A stretch of 18,127 bases of DNA from Bacillota bacterium (GTDB lineage: Bacteria; Bacillota; Syntrophomonadia; Syntrophomonadales; Syntrophomonadaceae): positions 1 to 18,127 of the forward strand of contig JAGFXV010000004.1 in NCBI GenBank assembly GCA_017861475.1. The letters run 5' to 3'. Made by a program: the position numbers and the translations under genes. This document shows positions 6,906 to 15,372 of the stretch, in pieces (the stretch's first letter is position 1; every line of letters begins with the position of its first letter). The notes below the pieces were generated by a model, which was given only the letters and a program-made list of their open reading frames with translations, did not search any database and had not been told where the DNA came from.

Positions 6906-8075
6906 TTATAACAGGGCTGCGATAAGCGATTTATGGAACTGCTCGCTTCCATCAACGATCGAAAGCATTTCCGCATCCCGCAGATATATCTCGGAGGGAT
7001 AACCTTTGATATATGCCCGCCCCCCGACGATTTCCATTGCTTTGCTGCTGATCTCATGCGCAGCCCGACCGGATAAAATCTTGGATTTAGAAGACGCCTG
7101 GGAGCTATCAAGCTCGTGGTCGATCAGCCAACTGGCCAAATAGACGCTTTGACGGGCGGCATTCAATTGCGCTGCCATATCCACCAAGGCAAAACTGACG
7201 GCTGATTCTTCAAAACTGGGACGACCCATAATATAGCGTTTTTTCGATATAGCCAATGCAGTCTCATAAGCCGCCCGGGCCACCCCCAGAGAAATTGCGC
7301 TGGCATAGGGGACCATCCGGTCAAGATTCTGCATGAAAATCAAAAAACCGCTGCCCGGTTTGCCAATAATGTACCGGGGCTCGACTTTAACATTTTCAAA
7401 AATAATTTCACATGAATTGCAATACTTTAAACCGATTTTCTGCCTGATCGCACCCACCCTGATCCCCGGCAGGGATAAAGGCAGTATGACAATCTGAAGC
7501 CCGGATTTTTTTTCTATATGATCAAGGGAAACCAGGAGCGTGATAAAACTTCCTACCTGACCGTTAACAACATAATCCTTAAAACCGTTTATTATCAGGC
7601 AATCATCCTGCCAGTGTCCGGTTACTGATGAGCTTAAGATTTCAACCTGGGAGTTCTCCACTGAAATATTCAGGTTGGGACGATTCTCAGTCATGGCCAA
7701 CGCCCCCAGACGTGCTTTCCCGCTGGTCAGCTGGGTCAGAAATTCCTGCCGCTGCGCTTCGGTACCGGACGTAATCAAGGGACTGACAGCATGCATATTG
7801 GCAGCTGCAGCTGCTGCGACACCGGCACAGGCGGCGGCAATTTCTTCATAAATCATAACCGTGGTAAGATGACCTACACCACGTCCGCCATACTCTCTGG
7901 GAATGCTGGGGGCAAGCAGATTATGTTCAGCCAGAAGATCGATCGCTGACCAATCAAAGTTTTCATTTCCCTGGGCATCATAAAGAACAGCCTTAGGTGC
8001 TATTTCCTGCCGGACCAAATCACGCACCATCATCACCAGGTCCCTGTCCTGATCGGAGATAGTACTTCTAAACAT
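6906..8075 (-). CDS. Acyl-CoA dehydrogenase family protein with Asp at the catalytic position
   Basis: A 389-residue paralogue of the next gene, with the same three-domain layout. LRDAEML (365-371) is followed by IVDGS, placing Asp375 where most family members have the catalytic Glu; the isovaleryl-type position is Met254. Nitroalkane oxidase is a known family member using Asp at this place, so activity is possible but not necessarily ordinary beta-oxidation. The FAD-loop signature (TENRPNLN, 129-136) lacks the usual GSD, whereas the C-terminal GGRAY region is nearer normal than in its neighbour. The ATG at 8075 is spaced seven bases from AGGAGG, which overlaps the stop codon of the XRE gene (11-base gap), suggesting translational coupling. 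The two dehydrogenases may form a heteromer, as adjacent FadE pairs do in Mycobacterium; this is inference. Confidence 0.88.
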   Translation of the reverse strand: MFRSTISDQDRDLVMMVRDLVRQEIAPKAVLYDAQGNENFDWSAIDLLAEHNLLAPSIPREYGGRGVGHLTTVMIYEEIAAACAGVAAAAAANMHAVSPLITSGTEAQRQEFLTQLTSGKARLGALAMTENRPNLNISVENSQVEILSSSVTGHWQDDCLIINGFKDYVVNGQVGSFITLLVSLDHIEKKSGLQIVILPLSLPGIRVGAIRQKIGLKYCNSCEIIFENVKVEPRYIIGKPGSGFLIFMQNLDRMVPYASAISLGVARAAYETALAISKKRYIMGRPSFEESAVSFALVDMAAQLNAARQSVYLASWLIDHELDSSQASSKSKILSGRAAHEISSKAMEIVGGRAYIKGYPSEIYLRDAEMLSIVDGSEQFHKSLIAALL

Positions 8076-8086
8076 ATCAAGTCCTC

Positions 8087-8449
8087 CTAATTGCTACGTG
8101 TCTTTTGCCACAAGATATAATCCATAACCGAGCGCCGCCGTTCCCGCGGAAGCATATAAAGCGTATTGATGATCTGCAGCAATTCCTGATCATCATCTTC
8201 TGAATTGGCAAGGGTGTTTACTGCCGAACCTTCGGTATGGCTGGATGAGCTTTCCATAAAATACTCAATTGGCTTGTCCAGAAGCTCGGCAATATTTTCA
8301 AGTTGAGTGAGGTATAAACGCCGTTTGCCCTTTTCATAGTTGGATAATGTGGATTGTGCACATCCCAACATATTCGCCAGTTGTTCCTGGCTAAGGCCGG
8401 CTTCTTCGCGGGCTAGCTGCAGCTTTTTGCCAATCTCCTTAAATCCCAT
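8087..8449 (-). CDS. XRE family transcriptional regulator
   Basis: A 120-residue DNA-binding protein. Residues about 8-62 form a Cro/C1-type helix-turn-helix with LSQEQLANMLGCAQSTLSNY (19-38) followed by EKGKRR. The C-terminal half is acidic (NSEDDDQELLQ), then has a helical segment with basic residues (LPRERRRSVMDYILWQK); I recognise no ligand domain. The ATG at 8449 follows AAGGGG; the palindrome GGGTTAACCC fills the spacer. It is the first gene of a unit with two acyl-CoA dehydrogenases, whose ribosome-binding site overlaps its stop, so it probably controls them or itself. It is not part of the conserved Bacillus mtaB-rpsU neighbourhood. Confidence 0.9.
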   Translation of the reverse strand: MGFKEIGKKLQLAREEAGLSQEQLANMLGCAQSTLSNYEKGKRRLYLTQLENIAELLDKPIEYFMESSSSHTEGSAVNTLANSEDDDQELLQIINTLYMLPRERRRSVMDYILWQKTRSN

Positions 8450-8459
8450 GGGTTAACCC
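8450..8459. promoter_or_regulatory. Palindrome in the XRE translation-initiation region
   Basis: GGGTTAACCC is a perfect 10-base palindrome directly before the ATG of the XRE gene and overlaps its GGGG ribosome-binding site. It could be an operator for autoregulation. As RNA it could form at most a short hairpin over the site. Its significance is unproven. Confidence 0.25.
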
Positions 8460-8517
8460 CTTTCAATTGTTGTAGAATTTATTATTACGAATGCTGATTA
8501 AATAAAGTATTCAGTAA

Positions 8518-9834
8518 TTACTGCGGCTCTATACATATATTTCCGATTATGTCTTTGGGGTCAGCAGATACGATTTCAACTTCAACTGACTGACCGCACA
8601 AATCCTGATCAGATTGAACCACGACTTCCAAATAGTTGTCTGTCAGTCCTATATATTTATCTTTACCTGATTTTTCTTCAACAAGCAAGTTAAATCGTTG
8701 ACCAATAAATTTTTTTGCAAATTCCAGCTTCTTTTTTTGTGCCAAAGCAAGCAATTTTTCGCTGCGCTGGTTTTTTTCCTGCTCAGGGACCTGCGAGGAC
8801 ATAAGCGCTGCTTTGGTACCCTTGCGTATAGAGTATTTGAAAACATGTAGATCTGACAAGGGCAATTCGGCAATCAAATCATACGTGTCCTGAAAATCCT
8901 GCTCGGTTTCACCCGGAAAACCAACCATAACATCAGCCGTAAAGGCCAGGCCTGGTATGCGGGCAGCAGCCCCGTTCACAAGCTGCTTGTAGTAATCCCG
9001 GTCATAGCGCCTTCCCATGGCCTTGAGCACAGCGTTGCTGCCACTCTGGAGAGGTATGTGCAAATGTCTGCACATACGCCGGTCAGCCGCCAATATGGTC
9101 AATAGCTTTTCATCAAGCTCCAGCGGCTCGATTGAGCTTAAACGGATCCGGTACTGTCCCTTGATCTGATCCAATATTGCGGCGGTCAGACGAGTGAGAT
9201 CCCAGTCGGGGATATCAGTTCCGTAAAACCCGGTATGAATGCCGGTCAGCACGATTTCCTTGTAGCCCAGCTGCACCAATTGTCCTATCTCATGCAATAC
9301 AACCTCGGGTGCTTTGCTTCTCACCGGACCCCGTGCCATCGGCACAATGCAGTAACTGCAAAAGCTTTGACACCCGTCCTGAATTTTCACGAAAGCCCGG
9401 GTACGCTGATGATGGTAGCTGTAAAGTATCTCCTGCGGTTTGTTTTCACGGCTGATGGGGCTGACCATGATTTCCCTGCCGGAATGACCGCGCAGTAAAT
9501 AATCCTCTATTACAGCAGCCAGATTTTCTTTGTCACGATTGCCGACGACCAGATTTACCCCTTCGATCGCCGCCAGTTGCTCAGCATCGACCTGGGCAAC
9601 ACAGCCGGTCGCCACCACCAGTGCATCCGGATTGCGGCGCACTGCCCGCCTTATCATGGCACGCGATTTGCGGTCACTGACATGGGTGACCGTGCAGCTG
9701 TTGATCACGTAGATGTCGGCTTTATCATCAAAATCAACCAGCTCATAACCGCGGCTGATGAAATCTTCAATCAATCCTTCAGTTTCAACCTGGTTGACCT
9801 TGCAGCCCAGGGTATGAAATGCAATTTTACTCAT
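8518..9834 (-). CDS. mtaB: tRNA t6A37 methylthiotransferase MtaB
   Basis: A 438-residue radical-SAM enzyme of the MiaB/RimO/MtaB methylthiotransferase family. MtaB adds a methylthio group to t6A at position 37 of ANN-decoding tRNAs. The N-terminal UPF0004 domain carries Cys11, Cys47 and Cys78, which hold one 4Fe-4S cluster. The radical-SAM motif is C155-x3-C159-x2-C162 within GCQSFCSYC. The C-terminal 60 residues or so fit a TRAM domain. MtaB is preferred over MiaB because of the shorter N-terminus (HTLGCKVNQVETEG) and its place after rsmE, as for yqeV in B. subtilis. The ATG at 9834 has only a weak GCAGG-type ribosome-binding site. It starts 22 bases after rsmE. No obvious terminator follows, so transcription may run into the XRE gene. 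Confidence 0.96.
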   Translation of the reverse strand: MSKIAFHTLGCKVNQVETEGLIEDFISRGYELVDFDDKADIYVINSCTVTHVSDRKSRAMIRRAVRRNPDALVVATGCVAQVDAEQLAAIEGVNLVVGNRDKENLAAVIEDYLLRGHSGREIMVSPISRENKPQEILYSYHHQRTRAFVKIQDGCQSFCSYCIVPMARGPVRSKAPEVVLHEIGQLVQLGYKEIVLTGIHTGFYGTDIPDWDLTRLTAAILDQIKGQYRIRLSSIEPLELDEKLLTILAADRRMCRHLHIPLQSGSNAVLKAMGRRYDRDYYKQLVNGAAARIPGLAFTADVMVGFPGETEQDFQDTYDLIAELPLSDLHVFKYSIRKGTKAALMSSQVPEQEKNQRSEKLLALAQKKKLEFAKKFIGQRFNLLVEEKSGKDKYIGLTDNYLEVVVQSDQDLCGQSVEVEIVSADPKDIIGNICIEPQ

Positions 9835-9856
9835 GAGACCAACCTGCTTCTTTATT

Positions 9857-10636
9857 TTACTTCATATGTATCTGGATTGTCTTCCCCGATCCCAGATCGG
9901 CCAATTCATAAAGGACAATGGTCAAAGCTGCCAGAGCCGCAGTTTCAGTGCGCAATATGCGCGGTCCCAGGCCGGCAGTCATAACTCCCCGGGTACGTGC
10001 TATTTCAACTTCAGCCGGTGCAAAACCGCCTTCCGGACCGATAATTAAAAAAAGCTCCTGTTCACCTGTCAGTGAAGGGCGCTTCTCGGCCAACAATTCT
10101 TTTAACCCCTGCCGGGTTTCGTTCTCGTACAGCATTATGGCGGGTTTGCCGTTGACAATCTCAAGTATGGTCTGCAGAGAACAAGGCTGATGGACATTCG
10201 GTATACGGCTGCGCCGGCACTGTTTGCAGGCTTCGCGGGCAATGGCCTGCCATCTCTCCTGTTTCTTGACGGCCCGTTCCTTTTCAAGCTTCACGACCGC
10301 ATGCTGGCTGAAAAAAGGATAAATGGCAGCCGTCCCTAATTCAACGGCTTTTTGAATGATGAAATCCATTTTCTCACCTTTGGCTATCCCCTGCACCAGA
10401 TTGATCATAAGCGAAGGTTCCGCAGCCGGGGTCAGCATTTGGATGATTTCACCTTCAACCCTGCCGCCCTGCAGACCGTTTAGTTGTATTTCATATTCCT
10501 GCCCCAGTCCGTCAAAAATGATTACCCTGTCACCCGGCCCAAGCCGCAGCACTCTGTCAATATGACGGCTCTGCTCCAGGTCCAACCATACCTGCCGGTC
10601 ATTTATATTCTGCGGGCTGACATAAAAACGATGCAT
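9857..10636 (-). CDS. rsmE: 16S rRNA (uracil1498-N3)-methyltransferase RsmE
   Basis: A 259-residue SPOUT-class methyltransferase that methylates U1498 of 16S rRNA in the 30S decoding region. The N-terminal PUA-like part begins MHRFYVSPQN; the SPOUT domain carries GPEGGF (about 200-205) and the knot sequence GLGPRILRTETAALAAL near the C-terminus. CKQCRRSRIP in the middle corresponds to the family's conserved EAxxQxxR region. The ATG at 10636 is spaced eight bases from AAGGAG; a GTG one codon upstream is possible but closer to the site. It lies between prmA and mtaB with gaps of 37 and 22 bases, the same order as yqeT-yqeU-yqeV in B. subtilis. Confidence 0.96.
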   Translation of the reverse strand: MHRFYVSPQNINDRQVWLDLEQSRHIDRVLRLGPGDRVIIFDGLGQEYEIQLNGLQGGRVEGEIIQMLTPAAEPSLMINLVQGIAKGEKMDFIIQKAVELGTAAIYPFFSQHAVVKLEKERAVKKQERWQAIAREACKQCRRSRIPNVHQPCSLQTILEIVNGKPAIMLYENETRQGLKELLAEKRPSLTGEQELFLIIGPEGGFAPAEVEIARTRGVMTAGLGPRILRTETAALAALTIVLYELADLGSGKTIQIHMK

Positions 10637-10673
10637 CACGCAAACTCCTTGTCATCTTAAAGGTTGTCCGGGA

Positions 10674-11594
10674 TTATTTTTTCCGGGCAGCAATACCCAT
10701 CCATTCGTTTTCCTGCAGAACCTGCCCAATTTCAAAATTGTGTTTTTCCAATTGCTGCTGTACTTGCGGCCAGCGGCTTTCAATGATGCCGGAGCAGAAC
10801 AAATATGAACCCGCGGACAATAACTCGGCGGCCCGGGGAATCATCAGATAAACGACTTCCGCGGTTATATTGGCAAATATATAATCGGTTTTAAATCCGG
10901 CCAGATCTTCTGTAATATCCCGGACTTCAGCTTTGACGACCTCTTCCAAACCATTCATTTTTACATTGGCTCGGGCTATTTTGACTGCCAATTCGTCAAT
11001 ATCCATGGCAAGCACCTGTGTGGCACCCAATTTGGCGGCAGCAATCGACAGGATGCCGGACCCGCACCCGGCGTCGATAATGTTCTCGCCGCCCTTTACG
11101 TATTGATCGATAAAACGCAGACAAAAGCGGGTCGAAGCATGACTGCCGGTTCCAAAGGCCATGCCCGGGTCAAGCTCGATCACCACCTCGCCAGGCTGCA
11201 CCTCATAGTCTTCCCAGGAAGGTTTGACAACCAGGCGATCACCGATTTTAAAACAATGGTAATATTTTTTCCAGGATTCTTCCCAATCTTCTTCCTTTAC
11301 TTCGCCAAGGACCAGTTGGGAGCGTACCTGAAAATTTTCTTCCACCAACCGCAGTGCTTCCTGCAATTCGTCTGAAATGTCACGTTCCTCCGGAAAATAA
11401 GCCTTCACCAGCACCAAATCATGTTCGCCATACGAAGGGCTGACGGAATCCTTGGCTATTCCTTCCACGATTTGTCCAACTTCCGTCTGGCTGGGGACAA
11501 TACTGACACCACCCGAACCGAGGCCGTGAAAAATCCCGGCCACGGCTTCTACGCATTGACCTTCAGTAATTACCGCATATTCTTTCCAGTTCAA
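10674..11594 (-). CDS. prmA: Ribosomal protein L11 methyltransferase
   Basis: A 306-residue class I SAM-dependent methyltransferase that trimethylates ribosomal protein L11. The N-terminal substrate-recognition domain occupies about residues 1-95. The catalytic domain shows DPGMAFGTGSH (142-152), the SAM-binding DAGCGSGIL (174-182), an acidic DID (198-200) for the ribose and the FANIT motif (240-244). All landmarks are intact and length is typical. The start is TTG at 11594, eight bases after AAGGAG; no in-frame ATG suits the homologous start. It begins 13 bases after dnaJ, placing it in the same transcript, as in many Firmicutes. Confidence 0.97.
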   Translation of the reverse strand: MNWKEYAVITEGQCVEAVAGIFHGLGSGGVSIVPSQTEVGQIVEGIAKDSVSPSYGEHDLVLVKAYFPEERDISDELQEALRLVEENFQVRSQLVLGEVKEEDWEESWKKYYHCFKIGDRLVVKPSWEDYEVQPGEVVIELDPGMAFGTGSHASTRFCLRFIDQYVKGGENIIDAGCGSGILSIAAAKLGATQVLAMDIDELAVKIARANVKMNGLEEVVKAEVRDITEDLAGFKTDYIFANITAEVVYLMIPRAAELLSAGSYLFCSGIIESRWPQVQQQLEKHNFEIGQVLQENEWMGIAARKK

Positions 11595-11607
11595 TTGTTA
11601 TTCTCCT

Positions 11608-12732
11608 TTAACCCATGGCATCTTTAAATTTATCAATAATTCCTTTTTTGTTTTCTTTATTATCATTGTCATTATAAAAGTTCATCAGCAGTTCTTTTTG
11701 CCGTTTGGTCAATTTGGTAGGTATTTTTATTTTCAGGTATACTTTCAAATCGCCGCTGCGCTGACCATGCAGATGGGGAATACCTTTGCCTTTGACGGTG
11801 ATCACATCACCGGGCTGGCTGCCGGCCGGAACCTCCAATTTATGTGACATGCCGCCCAGCAGTGGGATCTCTATTTCCGCTCCCAGGGAAGCTTGCACAA
11901 AATCAATTTCCGTCTCCGTTATGAGTGTATAACCGTCGCGGTGAAATCTCTCATGCGGACGGACTACGATGACAATATAAAGATCTCCGGAAGGTCCCCC
12001 GTTGATCCCTATTTCACCTTCACCCGACATGCGCAGTCGCGCCCCGGTATCAATACCGGCAGGGATTTTCACATTGATGGTACGTTTCTTTCTGACTTTT
12101 CCGGTTCCTTTACAAGTAGCACACGGTTTTTCTATTATTTTGCCCTCGCCCTGGCAGCGAGAACAGGTTTTAACCGTTTCAAAACGCCCAAAAGGCGTGC
12201 TCTGTGCACTGCGCACCTGACCCGAACCTTTACACTGGGGACAGGTTTTTATTGGCGTACCCGGTTCAGCACCGTTGCCTTTGCAGGTGCCGCACTTCTC
12301 AACCCGCTGCAGATCAAAATCTTTTTCACTGCCAAAAACAGCTTCCTCGAAATCTATATCCAGCCTTACTTCACGATCGCTGCCGCGCTGCGGGCCGCTA
12401 TGCCGGCGTTGTCCCCCGCCTCCGGCTGCACCAAAAAGCAGATCGAAAATATCGCTGAACCCACCCATGCCTTCGCCAAATCCGCCTGCCCCTCCCTTGG
12501 TCGGGTCAAAGGCATCATGTCCGAAACGATCATACGTGGCTCTTTTTTGCTCATCACTCAATACTTCATAGGCTTCAGCAACTTCTTTGAATTTGTCTGC
12601 CGCATCCTTGTCATCCTTGTTTACATCGGGATGGTACTTTTTGGCCAGTTGACGATAGGCTTTCTTCATTTGATCAGGAGTGGCGTCTCGCGACACCCCC
12701 AACACCTCATAATAATCTCGTTTATCGGCCAT
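11608..12732 (-). CDS. dnaJ: Chaperone DnaJ (type I Hsp40)
   Basis: A 374-residue co-chaperone that delivers substrates to DnaK and stimulates its ATPase. The J domain (about 4-70) contains HPD at 34-36. A Gly/Phe-rich linker follows (78-108). The zinc domain has four CxxCxGxG repeats with cysteines at 147/150, 164/167, 190/193 and 204/207. The C-terminal substrate-binding domains follow, including the conserved [14 protein letters not shown] and [19 protein letters not shown] segments. The ATG at 12732 is preceded by a GGTGGGGG-type ribosome-binding site. A 150-base gap with a large inverted repeat separates it from dnaK, so the dnaJ level may differ from dnaK; prmA follows after 13 bases. 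Confidence 0.98.
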   Translation of the reverse strand: MADKRDYYEVLGVSRDATPDQMKKAYRQLAKKYHPDVNKDDKDAADKFKEVAEAYEVLSDEQKRATYDRFGHDAFDPTKGGAGGFGEGMGGFSDIFDLLFGAAGGGGQRRHSGPQRGSDREVRLDIDFEEAVFGSEKDFDLQRVEKCGTCKGNGAEPGTPIKTCPQCKGSGQVRSAQSTPFGRFETVKTCSRCQGEGKIIEKPCATCKGTGKVRKKRTINVKIPAGIDTGARLRMSGEGEIGINGGPSGDLYIVIVVRPHERFHRDGYTLITETEIDFVQASLGAEIEIPLLGGMSHKLEVPAGSQPGDVITVKGKGIPHLHGQRSGDLKVYLKIKIPTKLTKRQKELLMNFYNDNDNKENKKGIIDKFKDAMG

Positions 12733-12789
12733 TTTCCCCCACCTTCCTGTTTGCCGAATAATGTTTTAAAACAAAAATCCTGGAACAGA

Positions 12790-12851
12790 TTAACACGGAT
12801 TGAGCAAGCCACCGCCTGGGCAGCGGTGCTATCGATACCCATCCGTGTTAA
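12790..12851. repeat. Inverted repeat in the dnaK-dnaJ gap
   Basis: TTAACACGGAT (12790-12800) and ATCCGTGTTAA (12841-12851) are perfect 11-base inverted arms. A second hairpin, CACCGC (12810-12815) with GCGGTG (12823-12828), lies inside. On the minus-strand RNA no clean T run follows, so a full terminator is unlikely. It could be a processing or attenuation structure, or a REP/MITE insertion. Confidence 0.65.
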
Positions 12852-12882
12852 AGTGTAATCACTGTGCAGCTATCAAACCGTT

Positions 12883-14679
12883 TTAGTCTTCGTCCGGAAT
12901 ATTGTAATCAGCGTCAAACACACCGTCGTCAGCACCGGTTCCCGGATTTGCCTTTTCATAGGCTTTGGCTGAAACTGCATAAATAGCATTGGTCAGAGCC
13001 TCTGTCTTGGCGGCTATATCGTCAATATCGCTGCCTTCCAGGGCTTTTTTCAGCGCTTCTTTAGCGTCTTCAATGGCAGTCTTGTCACTTTCATCTATTT
13101 GTTCAGCAAAATCCTTCAGCGTCTTGTCAGCCTGATAGATCATACTGTCTGCTGAATTGCGGGTTTCGATTTCCTTTAAGCGTTTTTCATCTTCTTCCGC
13201 AAACGTTTCTGCATCTCTTACCATACGATCAATATCATCATCACTCAGACCGCTGTTGGCAGTTATGGTTATGCGCTGTTCCTTGTTGGTGGCCAGGTCT
13301 TTGGCAGTTACCGATACGATACCATTGACGTCAATATCGAATTTAACCTCGATCTGGGGTACACCGCGAGGTGCCGGAGGAATACCGGTCAGCTGGAATC
13401 TTCCCAGCGTTACGTTATTTTGAGCCATTTTCCGTTCACCCTGCAGAACGTGAATATCAACCGAAGGCTGATTGTCACTGGCAGTTGTGAACACCTGGCT
13501 CTTCTCCGTTGGGATGGTCGTATTGCGGTCAATGACCCGGGTAAATACTCCGCCCAGCGTCTCAATTCCCAATGACAGCGGAGTAACATCCAGCAGAACC
13601 ACATCCGTAATATCACCGGTCAATACTCCGCCTTGTATCGCCGCACCAAGACCGACTACCTCGTCCGGGTTGATGCCTTTGAAGGGCTCTTTGCCCAGGA
13701 AGCTCTTGACCGCATCCTGCACTGCCGGAATACGGGTCGAACCGCCCACCAAAATGATCTTGTCTATTTCCGAAGGTTTCATATTGGCGTCCTTCATCGC
13801 CTGTTTGAGCGGGCCCATGGTCTTCTCGACCAGGTCGGCAGTAAGATCATTGAATTTGGCCCGGGTAAGTGTCCGCTCCAGATGCAGCGGCCCTTCCTGG
13901 GTAGCGGTAATATAAGGTATGTTGATTTCGGTACTCATCATACCGGATAATTCATGTTTGGCTTTTTCAGCCGCTTCTTTTAATCTGTGCATGGCCATCT
14001 TGTCATTGGTTAAGTCTATCCCGTTGGCAGTTTTGAATTCCTGGATCAGCCAGTTAATGATCCGGTCATCGAAGTCGTCTCCACCCAAACGGTTGTTGCC
14101 GCTGGTTGCTTTGACCTCAAAGGTTCCATCGCCGATATCCAGAATGGATACGTCGAAGGTTCCTCCCCCCAGATCAAATACCATGATGGTCTGGTTCTCT
14201 TCCTTGTCAAGACCATAAGCCAGAGCCGCTGCGGTCGGCTCATTGATGATCCGCAGTACTTCCATACCGGCGATCTTGCCGGCATCTTTGGTGGCCTGGC
14301 GCTGTGAATCGGTAAAATATGCCGGCACGGTAATGACTGCCTGGGTGATTTTTTCTCCCAGATAGGCTTCGGCATCGGTTTTCAGTTTTTGCAGGATCAT
14401 GGCGGATATTTCCTGCGGTGAATAGGTTTTCCCCTCGATGCTTACCTTGTAATCAGTTCCCATTTTTCTTTTGATTGAGGATACGGTTCTGTCCGGGTTT
14501 GTTATGGCCTGTCTTTTCGCTACCCGGCCAACCAGCCGCTCTCCGGTTTTTGAAAAACCAACCACTGAAGGAGTCGTTCTCTCTCCTTCTGCATTGGCTA
14601 TTACTACAGCCTCGCCGCCTTCCATTATGGCAATTACTGAATTGGTCGTTCCAAGGTCAATTCCAACAACTCTTCCCAT
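12883..14679 (-). CDS. dnaK: Molecular chaperone DnaK (Hsp70)
   Basis: A 598-residue Hsp70. The nucleotide-binding domain begins [15 protein letters not shown] and contains the phosphate-2 motif [12 protein letters not shown] and the adenosine-site [13 protein letters not shown]. The substrate-binding domain follows the linker [19 protein letters not shown], and a helical lid leads to the acidic end [10 protein letters not shown]. The open frame extends 13 codons upstream, but homology starts at MGRVVGID, and the ATG at 14679 has GGAGGTG nine bases before it, so this start was taken. It binds exposed hydrophobic peptides in the cytoplasm with GrpE and DnaJ, encoded on either side. The gap to grpE is 119 bases, without a clear promoter or CIRCE. 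Confidence 0.98.
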   Translation of the reverse strand: MGRVVGIDLGTTNSVIAIMEGGEAVVIANAEGERTTPSVVGFSKTGERLVGRVAKRQAITNPDRTVSSIKRKMGTDYKVSIEGKTYSPQEISAMILQKLKTDAEAYLGEKITQAVITVPAYFTDSQRQATKDAGKIAGMEVLRIINEPTAAALAYGLDKEENQTIMVFDLGGGTFDVSILDIGDGTFEVKATSGNNRLGGDDFDDRIINWLIQEFKTANGIDLTNDKMAMHRLKEAAEKAKHELSGMMSTEINIPYITATQEGPLHLERTLTRAKFNDLTADLVEKTMGPLKQAMKDANMKPSEIDKIILVGGSTRIPAVQDAVKSFLGKEPFKGINPDEVVGLGAAIQGGVLTGDITDVVLLDVTPLSLGIETLGGVFTRVIDRNTTIPTEKSQVFTTASDNQPSVDIHVLQGERKMAQNNVTLGRFQLTGIPPAPRGVPQIEVKFDIDVNGIVSVTAKDLATNKEQRITITANSGLSDDDIDRMVRDAETFAEEDEKRLKEIETRNSADSMIYQADKTLKDFAEQIDESDKTAIEDAKEALKKALEGSDIDDIAAKTEALTNAIYAVSAKAYEKANPGTGADDGVFDADYNIPDED

Positions 14680-14798
14680 TTTATAGGACACCTCCACAAA
14701 TTTATAAATGTTTTTCAATCATCCAGGAAACGCCCTAAGCCATTTCCATTTATTATGATAACAACCATCCAACGAGTCTTTTGGCTGCAATCTGACTG

Positions 14799-15359
14799 TT
14801 AACCGCTGACTTTGACCAGGCTGGGCCTAATAACCCGGTCATGCATGATATAACCTTTGTTCAGTTCTTCTATGATAATATTTTCCGGATGTTCGTCGCT
14901 GCTTACGACCATCAGTGGTTCGTGATACTGGGGATCAAATGGTTTACCTACGCATTCGATCTCCTGTACCCCTTCCTGTCGGAGCAGATCTGCCAGATTT
15001 CTGGCCGTAATTTCCACGCCCTTTTTTAATCCTTCAAAATCATGGGCAGCATTGGCAGCTTCCATTCCCCGGTTCAGATCGTCGATAATCGGCAGCAATT
15101 TTTTGATGATCGACAAATGCGCATATTTCAGATATTCTTCCTTTTCCCGCTGACTGCGTTTCCTCAGATTCTCTGCTTCAGCCAGAGTTCTTAAATACTG
15201 GTCGTAAAATTTTTTCGCTTCTTCACTTTTATGCAGCAATTGCTCCTGCAGCAGTTCAATTTCACTTTTGGCTTCTTCCTGCACAATATCTTCAGTTCCA
15301 GCTGCATTTTCATTGCTCTGTACATTGATTTCCTCATTCTCCTGCGGATTGTTGTTCAT
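14799..15359 (-). CDS. grpE: Nucleotide exchange factor GrpE
   Basis: A 186-residue co-chaperone that releases ADP from DnaK. The N-terminal 40 residues are acidic and asparagine-rich, then a long coiled-coil helix (about 35-110, including FYDQYLRTLAEAENLRKRSQ) leads to the C-terminal beta domain with the family's GKPFDPQYHEPL and GYIMHDRVIRPSLVKV. The frame is open 14 codons further upstream, overlapping the chaperonin gene, but the ATG at 15359 follows AGGGGTGAT and gives the expected length. That places it 13 bases after the chaperonin stop, in the same operon. Confidence 0.97.
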   Translation of the reverse strand: MNNNPQENEEINVQSNENAAGTEDIVQEEAKSEIELLQEQLLHKSEEAKKFYDQYLRTLAEAENLRKRSQREKEEYLKYAHLSIIKKLLPIIDDLNRGMEAANAAHDFEGLKKGVEITARNLADLLRQEGVQEIECVGKPFDPQYHEPLMVVSSDEHPENIIIEELNKGYIMHDRVIRPSLVKVSG

Positions 15360-15372
15360 AAAGTCATCACCC

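Noticed and set aside
11893..12858. 321-codon plus-strand frame opposite dnaJ
   Set aside because: It is a mirror of the dnaJ coding sequence with low-complexity translation and no start signal.
14680..14718. Upstream-extended start of dnaK
   Set aside because: The extra 13 codons have no family counterpart; the internal ATG with GGAGGTG fits Hsp70 N-termini.
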